DNA of 7,852 bases from UBA1014 sp964344035 (GCA_964344035.1 CAYFLK010000100.1:1-7852), one strand, 5' to 3'. Shown: positions 1-6,476, numbered from the stretch's first letter. The notes: a model not told the origin generated them from the sequence alone. Translations and numbers: made by a program.

Positions 1-45
1 TAAATCAGTGCGTTAAACCTATTTTAGGGGGGCAGACTTAAGGAA

Positions 46-65
46 CTTCGGCTTAACAGCCGAAG
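46..65. repeat. perfect 7-bp hairpin with outer nested arms
   Basis: CTTCGGC (46-52) and GCCGAAG (59-65) are perfectly complementary around a 6-nt loop (TTAACA). Shorter outer arms, CTTAA at 37-41 and TTAAG at 74-78, could extend the structure with interior loops. There is no run of T on either side, so it does not look like a simple intrinsic terminator. The hairpin is directly visible; its role is unknown. It may be part of the repeat-rich segment that follows. Confidence 0.55.
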
Positions 66-92
66 GCGTTGAGTTAAGGCCAACTTGACTGT

Positions 93-179
93 GCCTGCCT
101 ATCGCCTGCTAGTGCGTGGTACGCAGGAAGGCGTTCGCGACGCAGACATGTACAAAGCACAGGCAGGCGGCAGGCAGGC
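93..179. repeat. long imperfect inverted repeat (17-nt arms)
   Basis: The left arm GCCTGCCTATCGCCTGC (93-109) pairs with the right arm GCAGGCGGCAGGCAGGC (163-179) at 15 Watson-Crick positions plus one G-T wobble out of 17. The 53-nt interior holds smaller inverted repeats, such as TGCGT-GGT-ACGCA at about 113-125 and a TCGCGA palindrome near 135-140. Frames crossing it encode low-complexity Cys/Arg/Gly-rich peptides and are not credible genes. It may be a structured intergenic repeat, a mobile-element remnant or a structured RNA. The inverted repeat itself is clear; the class is not. Confidence 0.5.
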
Positions 180-218
180 TCGAAACTGGGAAAGAGGTTA
201 AGTATTTCCGTGGTTTTG

Positions 219-275
219 TAGGGGTAGGCCCCTGTGCCTGCCCTTTTGGTGGGCGAACACAGGTGTTCCCCCCTA
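219..275. repeat. palindromic intergenic repeat made of two hairpins
   Basis: The outer ends are inverted, TAGGGG (219-224) and CCCCTA (270-275). Inside are two adjacent hairpins. The first is GGGTAGGC (222-229) with GCCTGCCC (236-243), with one G-T pair. The second is GGGCGAAC (251-258) with GTTCCCCC (265-272), with one mismatch. Folded as a whole, the two halves also match each other at 17 of 25 positions. G/C-rich palindromic repeats built this way are common as multicopy intergenic elements in bacterial genomes, and I read this as one copy of such a family. Only one copy is visible here, so the multicopy status is inferred. Confidence 0.6.
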
Positions 276-277
276 TT

Positions 278-303
278 CGCACCGGAACGCCTGTCTCCGT
301 GCG
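278..303. repeat. hairpin CGCACCGG / CCGTGCG
   Basis: CGCACCGG (278-285) pairs with CCGTGCG (297-303) with one bulged base and an 11-nt loop. It directly abuts the double hairpin ending at 275 and may be the third stem of the same element. GGCAGG recurs just downstream (about 323-328), repeating the GGCAGG/CCTGCC theme of the preceding 230 nt. Confidence 0.35.
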
Positions 304-377
304 GGTAAGTTGTTTCGCCAACATAGGCAGGTAAGAATCAAATTATAAGGGACTAAATACGGCGGCACTTTCAGCCC

Positions 378-390
378 CGGAACAGTTCCG
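378..390. promoter_or_regulatory. short palindrome, possible operator
   Basis: CGGAA-CAG-TTCCG is a perfect 5-bp inverted repeat with a 3-nt centre, upstream of the sensor operon. A direct repeat TCATCCGG follows at 416-423 and 436-443, with starts exactly 20 bp apart, about two helical turns. Either could be a protein-binding site, but it lies about 200-250 nt before the first gene and no partner is known. The region 350-635 otherwise shows no gene and no promoter I would stand behind. Confidence 0.2.
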
Positions 391-623
391 CCCGCACATT
401 CCCTGAACAGCAGTATCATCCGGACAAGTTTTGAGTCATCCGGCCTGACTTCGAAATGAAAGACGCCGGACCCAACCTCTCCCCACCCATCCCATCCCGA
501 TCATAATCACTCCTTTTCACATGGACAATCCCTCCGATACCGGATAAAGTTTTTGGTGCCGTCACACTAAGAAAAAACATAAACCTGAGTATTGGAGTGA
601 CAGTCAATGCTTGTCAAAATATA

Positions 624-635
624 GGGGGGGTGATC
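624..635 (+). promoter_or_regulatory. ribosome binding site setting the start of the PhnD-like gene
   Basis: A purine-rich run AGGGGGGG ends 5 nt before the ATG at 636. The longer in-frame option at 597 has no such site and would put 13 polar residues ahead of the hydrophobic signal-peptide core. This supports 636 as the true start. Confidence 0.65.
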
Positions 636-1496
636 ATGTCATTGAGAATATTTCATTTTTTTGTTTTCCTTTTACCACTGTTTCTGTTTTTCCCTGTTAC
701 TGAAACAATCCATGGAGAAGAAAAGCCGATAAGTTTCGGATTGACCTCGGTTATCCTTGACGACCAGGCGGATATTCTCAACCGCTGGCAGGTGTATCTG
801 GAGCAGCGGCTGCGGAGGCCGGTTACTTTTATTCAGCGCCGCTCCTATGCCGAGATCACGGACTTGCTGCTCAAGGAACAACTCGACATCGCCTGGGTTT
901 GCGGCAGGCCTTATGTTCGGCATCAAAACCAGTTTCACCTGCTGGCAGTCCCTTCGTACCTGGGGGAACCGTACTACCGTTCATATGTGATCGTGTCTGC
1001 GGAAGACCGCAACACCCGTTCTATATTCGATTTGGCCGGAAAGGTGTACGCGTTTTCCGATCCCGATTCCAACTCGGGGCACCTGGTCCCTACCGTGATG
1101 CTGCGCAAAGCCGGTGCGGAGCCTGAATCTTTTTTCAGGAAGACCTTCTTCACCTGGTCGCATCGGGACGTGGTGGAGGCGGTTGCCGATGGCCTGGCGG
1201 ACGGGGGTTCCGTGGACGGCTATGTCTGGGATACCCTGCAACTCAAAGACCCTGAACTGACACAGCGGACACGTTTGGTTAGTCGTTCGGAAAAGTACGG
1301 GTTCCCGCCTCTGGTGACCCGTCCTTCACTGTCGCCCGGGGAAATTCAAACCCTGAGGGACCTGCTGACTCAAATGAACGAAAATCCTGAAGGGCTGAAA
1401 CTGCTCGAGGAAATGAACCTTGACGGATTTGTGCAAGGAAATGACGGGTTGTTCAACAGCATCCGGGAATCGGTAATGTATGTTTTGAGCAACTGA
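636..1496 (+). CDS. PhnD-like periplasmic substrate-binding protein, probable sensor component
   Basis: This 286-aa exported protein resembles the phosphate/phosphonate (PhnD-type) ABC-transporter binding proteins. Residues 1-27 form a signal peptide: an Arg near the start, a Phe/Leu-rich core at about 5-20, and likely cleavage after Gly27. The mature part has the family layout: a beta strand with a Ser/Thr-rich turn at 33-38, a segment ending in DIAWVCGRPY (84-93), the DLAGK...DPDSNSGHL signature at 132-149 that lines the ligand pocket, and HRDVVEAVADGLADGG with VDGYVWD at 176-199. Its length is normal for the family. The start at 636 is chosen from the ribosome binding site and signal peptide. 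It lies 4 nt before a histidine kinase gene, with no permease or ATPase gene nearby. I infer that it presents a small oxyanion or other ligand to that kinase. The ligand cannot be read from the sequence; phosphonate is only the family label. Confidence 0.85.
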   Translation: MSLRIFHFFVFLLPLFLFFPVTETIHGEEKPISFGLTSVILDDQADILNRWQVYLEQRLRRPVTFIQRRSYAEITDLLLKEQLDIAWVCGRPYVRHQNQFHLLAVPSYLGEPYYRSYVIVSAEDRNTRSIFDLAGKVYAFSDPDSNSGHLVPTVMLRKAGAEPESFFRKTFFTWSHRDVVEAVADGLADGGSVDGYVWDTLQLKDPELTQRTRLVSRSEKYGFPPLVTRPSLSPGEIQTLRDLLTQMNENPEGLKLLEEMNLDGFVQGNDGLFNSIRESVMYVLSN

Positions 1497-1500
1497 AACC

Positions 1501-2934
1501 ATGTTCCGCAACGTCGCATATCATTTCAAAATCCCCATCAGTTTCAGCCTGGTCATTCTGCTCACGGGAGTGATGGTTACAGCCGTGCTGGTCTGGCGTT
1601 CGTATGAGGATGTGCGGGAAGACGTATTCCAGAACGCGGTGGAAGTGGGCGCCGCCCTCTCAAATACCCTCCGGGAGGCATTGAAGCATGATGATGTGTG
1701 GCAGGCATACCGCCTGCTGGTAGACACCGGCGATGCCGCGGGCAGGGACGAGAAACTTATGCTGATGGTGCTGGACAGGAGCCACCGGGTATTTGCTTCC
1801 AACCGGCCTAAACAATTCTCCCTGCTTTCAACACTCGCCAGTCACGGTCCGGAATTCACACGATTGCAGCAGATCATCAACAAATCCGGGATGAACGATG
1901 CTTTCCCGGTTGAGCAGCAGGAAGCGCCGTGGATATTTGTAGTCCGGCCCATACGCGACGATGATGTGGTTTTGGGGGTATTATTGATCGGTTATGCGCA
2001 TTCGCTTTTTTTGCCGCGATATTTCCAGATCGCACGCCATGTCACCCTGACCTCCCTGTTGGTGATGATGTTTCTTCTCCCCCTGGGGTGGTACATGGGC
2101 AAGAGCATGGCACATCCCCTGGTTCGCTTGTCTGACTGCATGGCCTTGGTGGGGCAGGTCCCGCCGGATGAAATCGAGTGCTCTCTTGATGACGGAGCCG
2201 ATGAAGTGGGTAAGTTGAGCGAGCGTTTCAGGGAAATGCTGGATGACATGCGGGCCAAGCAGCAGCTTGAACGTCAGGTATTGCTTTCCGAAAGGCTTGC
2301 CGCTGTGGGTCGCATGTCCGCCGGCATCGCGCATGAAATCAACAACCCGCTGGGAGGAATGATCAACGCGATCAACACTTTCAAACAGCACCGCGGAGGA
2401 GAGGGAGTGCTGGATAAAACACTCTCCCTGCTCGAACGCGGACTGGGACAAATCAGGGAAACAGTATCGGCCCTGTTGGTGGAAAGCAATCCCGAAAGTC
2501 ATCCGCTGAAACCCCAGGACATAGAGGACGTCCGGACCCTGCTGCACGCAGACATACAGGAAAAGGGGATTATCTTGGAATGGAAAAACCATTTGAAGAA
2601 AAGGACCCCTCTCCCTTCCACCCAGATTCGCCAGGTATTGATCAATCTCTGCCTGAACGCTATCCAGGCCGCGCCTAACGGCAGCACGGTATCCTGTGAG
2701 GTGCGTCCCCTTCAAGAGCACCTGGCCGTCAGGGTGGAAAACGAGGGAGGCGAACTTGGTGAAGAATCAATGGAACTGCTGTTTGAACCATTTGCCCATC
2801 ACAACCCGGGCGGACTCGGACTTGGGTTGTGGGTAACCTATCAAATTGTCCAGCAGCTTGGTGGTGAGATTGTCGTCGAAAATGAAAACGGCATGGTTGT
2901 ATTCACGCTCGCATTCCCCATGGAGAGCGGATGA
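1501..2934 (+). CDS. membrane-bound sensor histidine kinase
   Basis: This 477-aa two-component kinase probably senses the periplasm and phosphorylates the regulator encoded next. A first transmembrane helix lies at about 11-32 and a periplasmic sensor region at about 33-180. That region looks Cache-like, with LMVLDRSHRVFASNRP at 88-103 and a hydrophobic strand pair at about 144-166. A second helix is at about 181-198, followed by a HAMP linker at about 199-251. The dimerisation/phosphoacceptor helix carries His278 in SAGIAHEINNPLGG, an NtrB/AtoS-like H-box. The ATPase domain shows the N-box around Asn386 (INLCLNAIQA), the F-box LFEPF (427-431) and the G2 box GGLGLGL (437-443). The G1 box reads VENEGGEL (412-419), with Asn where Asp is usual. 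No PAS or receiver domain is seen. The gene starts 4 nt after the binding-protein stop, without an obvious ribosome binding site, and overlaps the regulator by ATGA, so translational coupling is likely. Confidence 0.93.
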   Translation: MFRNVAYHFKIPISFSLVILLTGVMVTAVLVWRSYEDVREDVFQNAVEVGAALSNTLREALKHDDVWQAYRLLVDTGDAAGRDEKLMLMVLDRSHRVFASNRPKQFSLLSTLASHGPEFTRLQQIINKSGMNDAFPVEQQEAPWIFVVRPIRDDDVVLGVLLIGYAHSLFLPRYFQIARHVTLTSLLVMMFLLPLGWYMGKSMAHPLVRLSDCMALVGQVPPDEIECSLDDGADEVGKLSERFREMLDDMRAKQQLERQVLLSERLAAVGRMSAGIAHEINNPLGGMINAINTFKQHRGGEGVLDKTLSLLERGLGQIRETVSALLVESNPESHPLKPQDIEDVRTLLHADIQEKGIILEWKNHLKKRTPLPSTQIRQVLINLCLNAIQAAPNGSTVSCEVRPLQEHLAVRVENEGGELGEESMELLFEPFAHHNPGGLGLGLWVTYQIVQQLGGEIVVENENGMVVFTLAFPMESG

Positions 2935-4274
2935 ACCCCCGTCAACCCGTGCATATCTGTCTGGTGGAAGACGACCCGATCATGGGGGAGTCCCTGGCCC
3001 ACCGTTTTGAACTAGAACGCCTGACCTTTCACTGGCACCGGGACGCGCAAAGCGCTTTGGACTCACTGGAGACGGAGCAGTATTCCGCCCTCATCAGCGA
3101 TGTCCGCCTTCCGGACATGAGTGGTGAAAACCTCTTCAAAGTAATGATCTCCCGGAATGAGCCGCCTCCACCAACCCTGTTTATCACCGGTTACGGGTCA
3201 ATCGACCAGGCGGTACGTCTGCTGAAGCTGGGCGCGCAGGATTACATCAGCAAACCTTTCGATCTGGACCTGCTGCTGGAGAAACTGCGGAAGCTGTGTC
3301 CCAACCTGTTTGAGGATGCCAATGACCAGCTTCCCGAACCGGTGCTGGGTATTTCTTCAGGAATGCGCAAAATTCAGAAGATGCTGCACCACCTTGGAAG
3401 TCATGATGCCAGTGTCCTGATTACCGGGGAATCGGGGGTGGGCAAGGAATACGCAGCAAGATACCTTCATGACTGCATGGATGCGCGGGGCAACCACCCG
3501 TTTGTAGCCACCAATTGCGCGGCTATTCCGGAAACCATGCTTGAAGCGGAACTGTTCGGTCACGTGCAGGGAGCATTTACCGGCGCGACAAATTCCAGGC
3601 GCGGAGTGTTTGAACAGGCCAATGACGGCACCCTGTTTCTCGACGAAATCGGCGACATGCCCCTGGCGATGCAGGCCAAGATGCTGCGCGCAATCCAGGA
3701 ACTTAACATACAGCGGGTGGGCGGGGAGACTCCCATATCAGTAAAATTGAGATTGATCTGCGCGACCAACCAGGATTTGACCGCAATGGTGGAAAGCGGG
3801 GAATTCCGTGAAGACCTGTATTACCGTATCAACGTGATCCACATCCATATTCCGCCCCTGAAGGAACGACGGGAAGACATCATCTGGTTTGCGCGTAAAT
3901 TCATGGAATCGTATACCGCCGAGCAGGGAGAAAGACGGATGCTGACTCCCAGCGGAGAACAATACCTGCTCGATCAACCGTGGAAAGGAAACCTGAGGGA
4001 ACTGATGCACTGCATCCAGCGTGCGTGCATCCTCTCCGGTCAGGAGGGCATCAGCGCTTCGGAATTGGATATCTACGGGGTGGAAGCGATGTCGACACAG
4101 GAACAGCCGGTTGCTGATTTGAAAAGCTACCTCGATGTGTGCGAACAGCGGCGAATCCTGCAGATGCTGGAAAAACTCAAATGGCGTATCAGCGATACAG
4201 CGGACAGTTTGGGGATCAGCCGGAAAAGCCTTTGGGAAAAAATGAAAAAACACGACATTTCCGTTCCCCGCTGA
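2931..4274 (+). CDS. sigma-54-dependent response regulator (NtrC family)
   Basis: This 447-aa transcription activator has three domains. The receiver (about 7-122) has the acidic pocket Glu13/Asp14/Asp15, the phosphoacceptor Asp57 in ISDVRLPD, Thr86 and Lys108 in SKPF. The AAA+ domain (about 137-368) has Walker A GESGVGKE (166-173), the sigma-54-contacting GAFTGA loop (214-219), Walker B with Asp238-Glu239 in GTLFLDEI, sensor I CATN (277-280), arginine-finger residues in FREDLYYR (292-299) and the sensor II region WKGNLREL (351-358). A Fis-type helix-turn-helix lies at about 405-440. All key residues are intact, so it should drive sigma-54 RNA polymerase when phosphorylated. It overlaps the kinase gene by 4 bp. 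No convincing -24/-12 element is visible here, so its targets lie elsewhere or are unrecognised. After the stop there is only a weak 4-bp hairpin (ACCC-TTCA-GGGT) without a T-run, so no terminator is called. Confidence 0.96.
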   Translation: MNPRQPVHICLVEDDPIMGESLAHRFELERLTFHWHRDAQSALDSLETEQYSALISDVRLPDMSGENLFKVMISRNEPPPPTLFITGYGSIDQAVRLLKLGAQDYISKPFDLDLLLEKLRKLCPNLFEDANDQLPEPVLGISSGMRKIQKMLHHLGSHDASVLITGESGVGKEYAARYLHDCMDARGNHPFVATNCAAIPETMLEAELFGHVQGAFTGATNSRRGVFEQANDGTLFLDEIGDMPLAMQAKMLRAIQELNIQRVGGETPISVKLRLICATNQDLTAMVESGEFREDLYYRINVIHIHIPPLKERREDIIWFARKFMESYTAEQGERRMLTPSGEQYLLDQPWKGNLRELMHCIQRACILSGQEGISASELDIYGVEAMSTQEQPVADLKSYLDVCEQRRILQMLEKLKWRISDTADSLGISRKSLWEKMKKHDISVPR

Positions 4275-4445
4275 CCACCCTTCAGGGTTGCGCGATCCTA
4301 CCGTTTTACCTTGACCTCATTCTTGTACAAAACCGTGAGATCCATGAGGGTTGATTGAAATCGAGGATTAAAGAATGTACGAATCCATGGGCAGAATAAG
4401 GCATTTCAACTTAATGCACATCCGAACCCGGACGGATTTCTCCCT

Positions 4446-4499
4446 CCGGATTCAAAGGATTTATGCCTTGCAGGCATCCGGATTCAAATGTTTTGCAGG
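4446..4499. repeat. direct repeat with intervening hairpin between convergent genes
   Basis: CCGGATTCAAA occurs at 4447-4457 and again at 4478-4488, each followed after a short gap by TTGCAGG (4469-4474 region and 4494-4499). Between them, ATGCCT (4463-4468) and AGGCAT (4472-4477) form a 6-bp inverted repeat. The segment overlaps the end of the minus-strand gene whose stop is at 4484-4486. It could act as a weak transcription stop for the convergent genes, but it lacks a clear T-run. The rest of 4275-4483 shows nothing recognisable. Confidence 0.35.
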
Positions 4500-4891
4500 G
4501 TGATGCCGAACTGGTGGCGGATCAGCCGCCGCAGCCGGGAATCATTTTCCATGCCGGCAAAGCGAATTTCCGTACGGATTTTTTCCCGGATGGTGACCAG
4601 TTCCTGTTCGGTGGTACTCATCGAAATTTCATTGTGGAGATTCAGCCTCCGCAATGTGTTAAGCACGTCCCGACGCAACTGGCGCTTGATCCGTTTCAGC
4701 TGTTCGACGCTCGCCCCAGTCAGAATGGATTCGATTTCCGACTGATTATGCCCCATCAGGGACAGTTTCAGCCAAATCGAATACAGGTTCGCCCGGTTGT
4801 CGGAAGGCGGTTGCTGCCCTAATCCGGGAGGAACCCCGATCAGCAACACCGCCAGCAGACTCACCAGGATCACCTTCGTCCGAAGGTTCAT
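4484..4891 (-). CDS. small secreted helical protein of unknown function
   Basis: This 135-aa protein has a clear signal peptide: Arg4/Lys6, a hydrophobic core at about 8-20, then PPGLG with likely cleavage near residues 25-26. The mature part of about 110 residues is charged and mostly helical. It is rich in Arg, Leu, Glu and Gln, with heptad-like spacing in EQLKRIKRQLRRDVLNTLRR (63-82) and again at about 92-125. There is no cysteine after the signal sequence, so it is not a lipoprotein. I do not recognise the family. The size and helical, basic character recall small periplasmic chaperone-like proteins such as Spy/CpxP, but I see no LTxxQ motif and do not assign it. A strong AAGGAG site lies just before the ATG, which supports it as a real gene. 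It converges on the sensor operon, and any link to that operon is speculative. Confidence 0.7.
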   Translation of the reverse strand: MNLRTKVILVSLLAVLLIGVPPGLGQQPPSDNRANLYSIWLKLSLMGHNQSEIESILTGASVEQLKRIKRQLRRDVLNTLRRLNLHNEISMSTTEQELVTIREKIRTEIRFAGMENDSRLRRLIRHQFGITLQNI

Positions 4892-4901
4892 GTCACTCCT
4901 T
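4892..4901 (-). promoter_or_regulatory. strong ribosome binding site of the small secreted protein
   Basis: On the minus strand, AAGGAGTGAC immediately precedes the ATG at 4891, giving an AGGAG core with a 4-nt spacer. It is the clearest Shine-Dalgarno sequence in the window and decides the start. No confident promoter is seen further upstream. Confidence 0.7.
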
Positions 4902-4917
4902 GACTGACTGGTTCAAA

Positions 4918-5535
4918 TTAAAGACTCACCGCCGCCAAACACGGAACCCCTAAAACGGAGGATATTCTTCCATCCCGGGGACCCATGGTTCTCAAACGAG
5001 GAAACCGAAACCTCTGCGCAAACAACAGCCCGGCACTTTGACTGAGTTCGCGTAATTCCACGTTCATGCGGATAGCATAACCGGATTCACAATCCACAAA
5101 AACAAAGGGGGCATTCCCAGGCGCTTCGGCTGGTCTCGCCATCCTCACTGGGAGTTTGTCAGCACCGCTTTGCACAGTTCAACAATACAGCGACGGATTT
5201 TGGACAGGATAATGGATGAACCGGACTGCAAACGAGTATACCCGTGCATCCTGTTTCCCGTCAAAAACAGCAGTTTGCCCTGTGAACCGGGAAGCCTTTT
5301 TTCGGAATTGAGCCTGTCCCCGCACACGCAGGGAAAGGCAGGTCATCCACAAAGGCATCACCAGCACCAATCTCCGGAGATTTTCCGTGAACCGATGAGA
5401 TACCCATTGGCGGTGATGAGTCAAATGATTGTCTAAGAACGCCCATGAGCCGCAGCCCGGGATTGATCGGAATCCGGCAGCCTCCTGCAGCGCAAAAGAA
5501 CCACCGTGATCCGACTCCGGGGGGAGAGAAAACAC
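4918..5535 (-). pseudogene. stop-interrupted reading frame, possible decayed gene
   Basis: One minus-strand frame is open from about 5535 down to 4918 except for a single TGA at 5179-5181, giving 118 codons before it and about 85 after. The downstream half has protein-like stretches (APFVFVDCESGYAIRMNVEL). The upstream half has a plausible mixed composition (RKKASRFTGQTAVFDGKQ), although the other minus frames here are also fairly open. No domain is recognised, and no ribosome binding site supports a start. It may be a degraded gene or chance openness in non-coding DNA. Apart from this, 4892-5782 holds no gene, RNA or repeat that I can support. Confidence 0.2.
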
Positions 5536-5652
5536 CCCTCCCCTCCGCTTGGCCTGGATACGGTCTCATGGAATGTCATTATCTTTGTCGGCAGGTCGGC
5601 TACAAAACTTTAGTGATGATAGCGCCGCTTTTAATTTTTTGACGGGATGGGG

Positions 5653-5666
5653 GGATTAACAGGATT
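5653..5666. repeat. short GGATT-AACA-GGATT repeat
   Basis: GGATT occurs twice around AACA, next to a G-run (5649-5654) and followed by a further ACAGG at about 5674-5678. Short tandem motifs of this kind (variants of ATTAACAGGATT) occur as intergenic repeats in various bacterial genomes. Here it is a single short instance of uncertain meaning. Confidence 0.2.
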
Positions 5667-5782
5667 TGAGTCTGACAGGTGTGCGAAGAAGTCCCCTAAA
5701 TTTTAATTCTGTATTCCTGTCTATATGCGGAACAAGTAAGCAACCGAAAGAGGCTGTGGGGACTGCCGCCGGGTAAAGATAT

Positions 5783-6403
5783 TCAGCGAGTTGACTTGTG
5801 AATGGTCACCAGCCCTCCGTTCGGACCGGGAACCGAGCCCTTGATCAGCACCAGCCGTTCGCTGGTGAGAATGCGTACTATGGTTAAACCTCGGGTGGTT
5901 ACTTTGCTGTTGCCGTGACGGCCATGCATCTTCTTGCCCTTGAACACCCGGCTGGGAGTAGCGCACTGCCCGATGCTGCCGGTGCCCCGGTGTCCACGGT
6001 GTCCATGAGATGCCGGTTGTCCATGAAACCCATGACGCTTCATCACTCCGGTGAAACCTTTCCCCTTGGATGTGCCTGAAACACTGACTTTTTCCCCTTC
6101 ACTGAACAGTTCGACTCCGAATGTCTGACCGACTTCAACCTGGTTTATGTCATCGACGGAAAATTCCCTGAGAAAACGGGTAGGTTCCAGGTTGCCGAAA
6201 TGTCCGAGCATGGGCTTGTTGACTTTCCTCTTGTCAATTGCTTCATATCCGACCTGGACGTGATCGCAGCCGTCCTTCTCCAGGGTCTTTTTCTGTACTA
6301 CATTTACCGGGCCGGCGTGCAGGACGGTGACCGGAATCGTCGTTCCGTCTGCTTCAAAAACCTGGGTCATGCCGATCTTGCGGGCAAGCAATCCATGTAA
6401 CAT
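5783..6403 (-). CDS. rplC: 50S ribosomal protein L3
   Basis: This 206-aa protein is full-length L3, an early-assembling 23S rRNA-binding protein whose internal extension reaches toward the peptidyl-transferase centre. Family signatures are present throughout: GLLARKIGMTQVF (4-16), IPVTVLHAGP (23-32), the VNKP...GHF segment (61-69), VSGTSKGKGFTGVMKRHGF (108-126), PASHG (130-134), GSIGQCATPSRVFKGKKM (142-159) and IKGSVPGPNGGLV (187-199). Gln146 in GSIGQ aligns with the glutamine that PrmB methylates in E. coli. The tip of the extension is His-rich and reads GRHGN where GRMGN or GQMGN is commoner. The start has AAAGGA about 5 nt upstream. Normally rpsJ precedes and rplD follows rplC; here neither does. 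Upstream is a TPR protein gene and downstream is about 890 nt of apparently empty DNA. It is therefore a relocated L3 gene or a second copy. There are no internal stops or missing blocks, so it looks functional. Confidence 0.97.
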   Translation of the reverse strand: MLHGLLARKIGMTQVFEADGTTIPVTVLHAGPVNVVQKKTLEKDGCDHVQVGYEAIDKRKVNKPMLGHFGNLEPTRFLREFSVDDINQVEVGQTFGVELFSEGEKVSVSGTSKGKGFTGVMKRHGFHGQPASHGHRGHRGTGSIGQCATPSRVFKGKKMHGRHGNSKVTTRGLTIVRILTSERLVLIKGSVPGPNGGLVTIHKSTR

Positions 6404-6413
6404 GATTTCCTTT
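6404..6413 (-). promoter_or_regulatory. ribosome binding site of rplC
   Basis: On the minus strand AAAGGAAATC precedes the ATG at 6403, with GGA centred about 7 nt from the start codon. It fixes the start at MLHGLLARK, which matches the usual L3 N-terminus. Confidence 0.55.
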
Positions 6414-6476
6414 GTCTGCGTCCTATGGGGTTCGTTTGTTGTTAAGCCGCGTGGTATTCACACCGATTTGCCGACG

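Noticed and set aside
51..203. Integron attC site (GCTTAAC ... GTTAAGT)
   Set aside because: The core heptamers fit, but the 153-nt length and unequal flanks around the inner inverted repeat do not fit a typical attC. No integrase gene or cassette is visible.
116..334. Open frames on both strands (109-324 minus, 116-334 plus)
   Set aside because: They lie across GC-rich inverted repeats, give low-complexity Gly/Cys/Arg/Pro peptides and have no ribosome binding site. They look like repeat-derived spurious frames.
603..625. GTGACA with a 17-nt spacer to TATAGG as a promoter for the PhnD-like gene
   Set aside because: Boxes and spacing look good, but transcription would start about 4 nt before the ATG and remove the G-rich ribosome binding site.
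1981..2721. 246-aa minus-strand frame opposite the histidine kinase
   Set aside because: It is antisense to a kinase with all its catalytic boxes and has no recognisable domain, so it is a shadow frame.
3030..3050. TGGCACC... sequence as a sigma-54 -24/-12 promoter
   Set aside because: It lies inside the response-regulator coding region, and the -12 half does not match TTGC at the required spacing.
4463..4822. 119-aa plus-strand frame opposite the small secreted protein
   Set aside because: The minus-strand gene has a signal peptide and a strong ribosome binding site, while this frame has neither.
5745..5782. Terminator hairpin after rplC (GGC...GCC near 5747-5762, minus strand)
   Set aside because: The stem is short and interrupted by a mismatch, and only a loose T-rich stretch follows, so it is not convincing.
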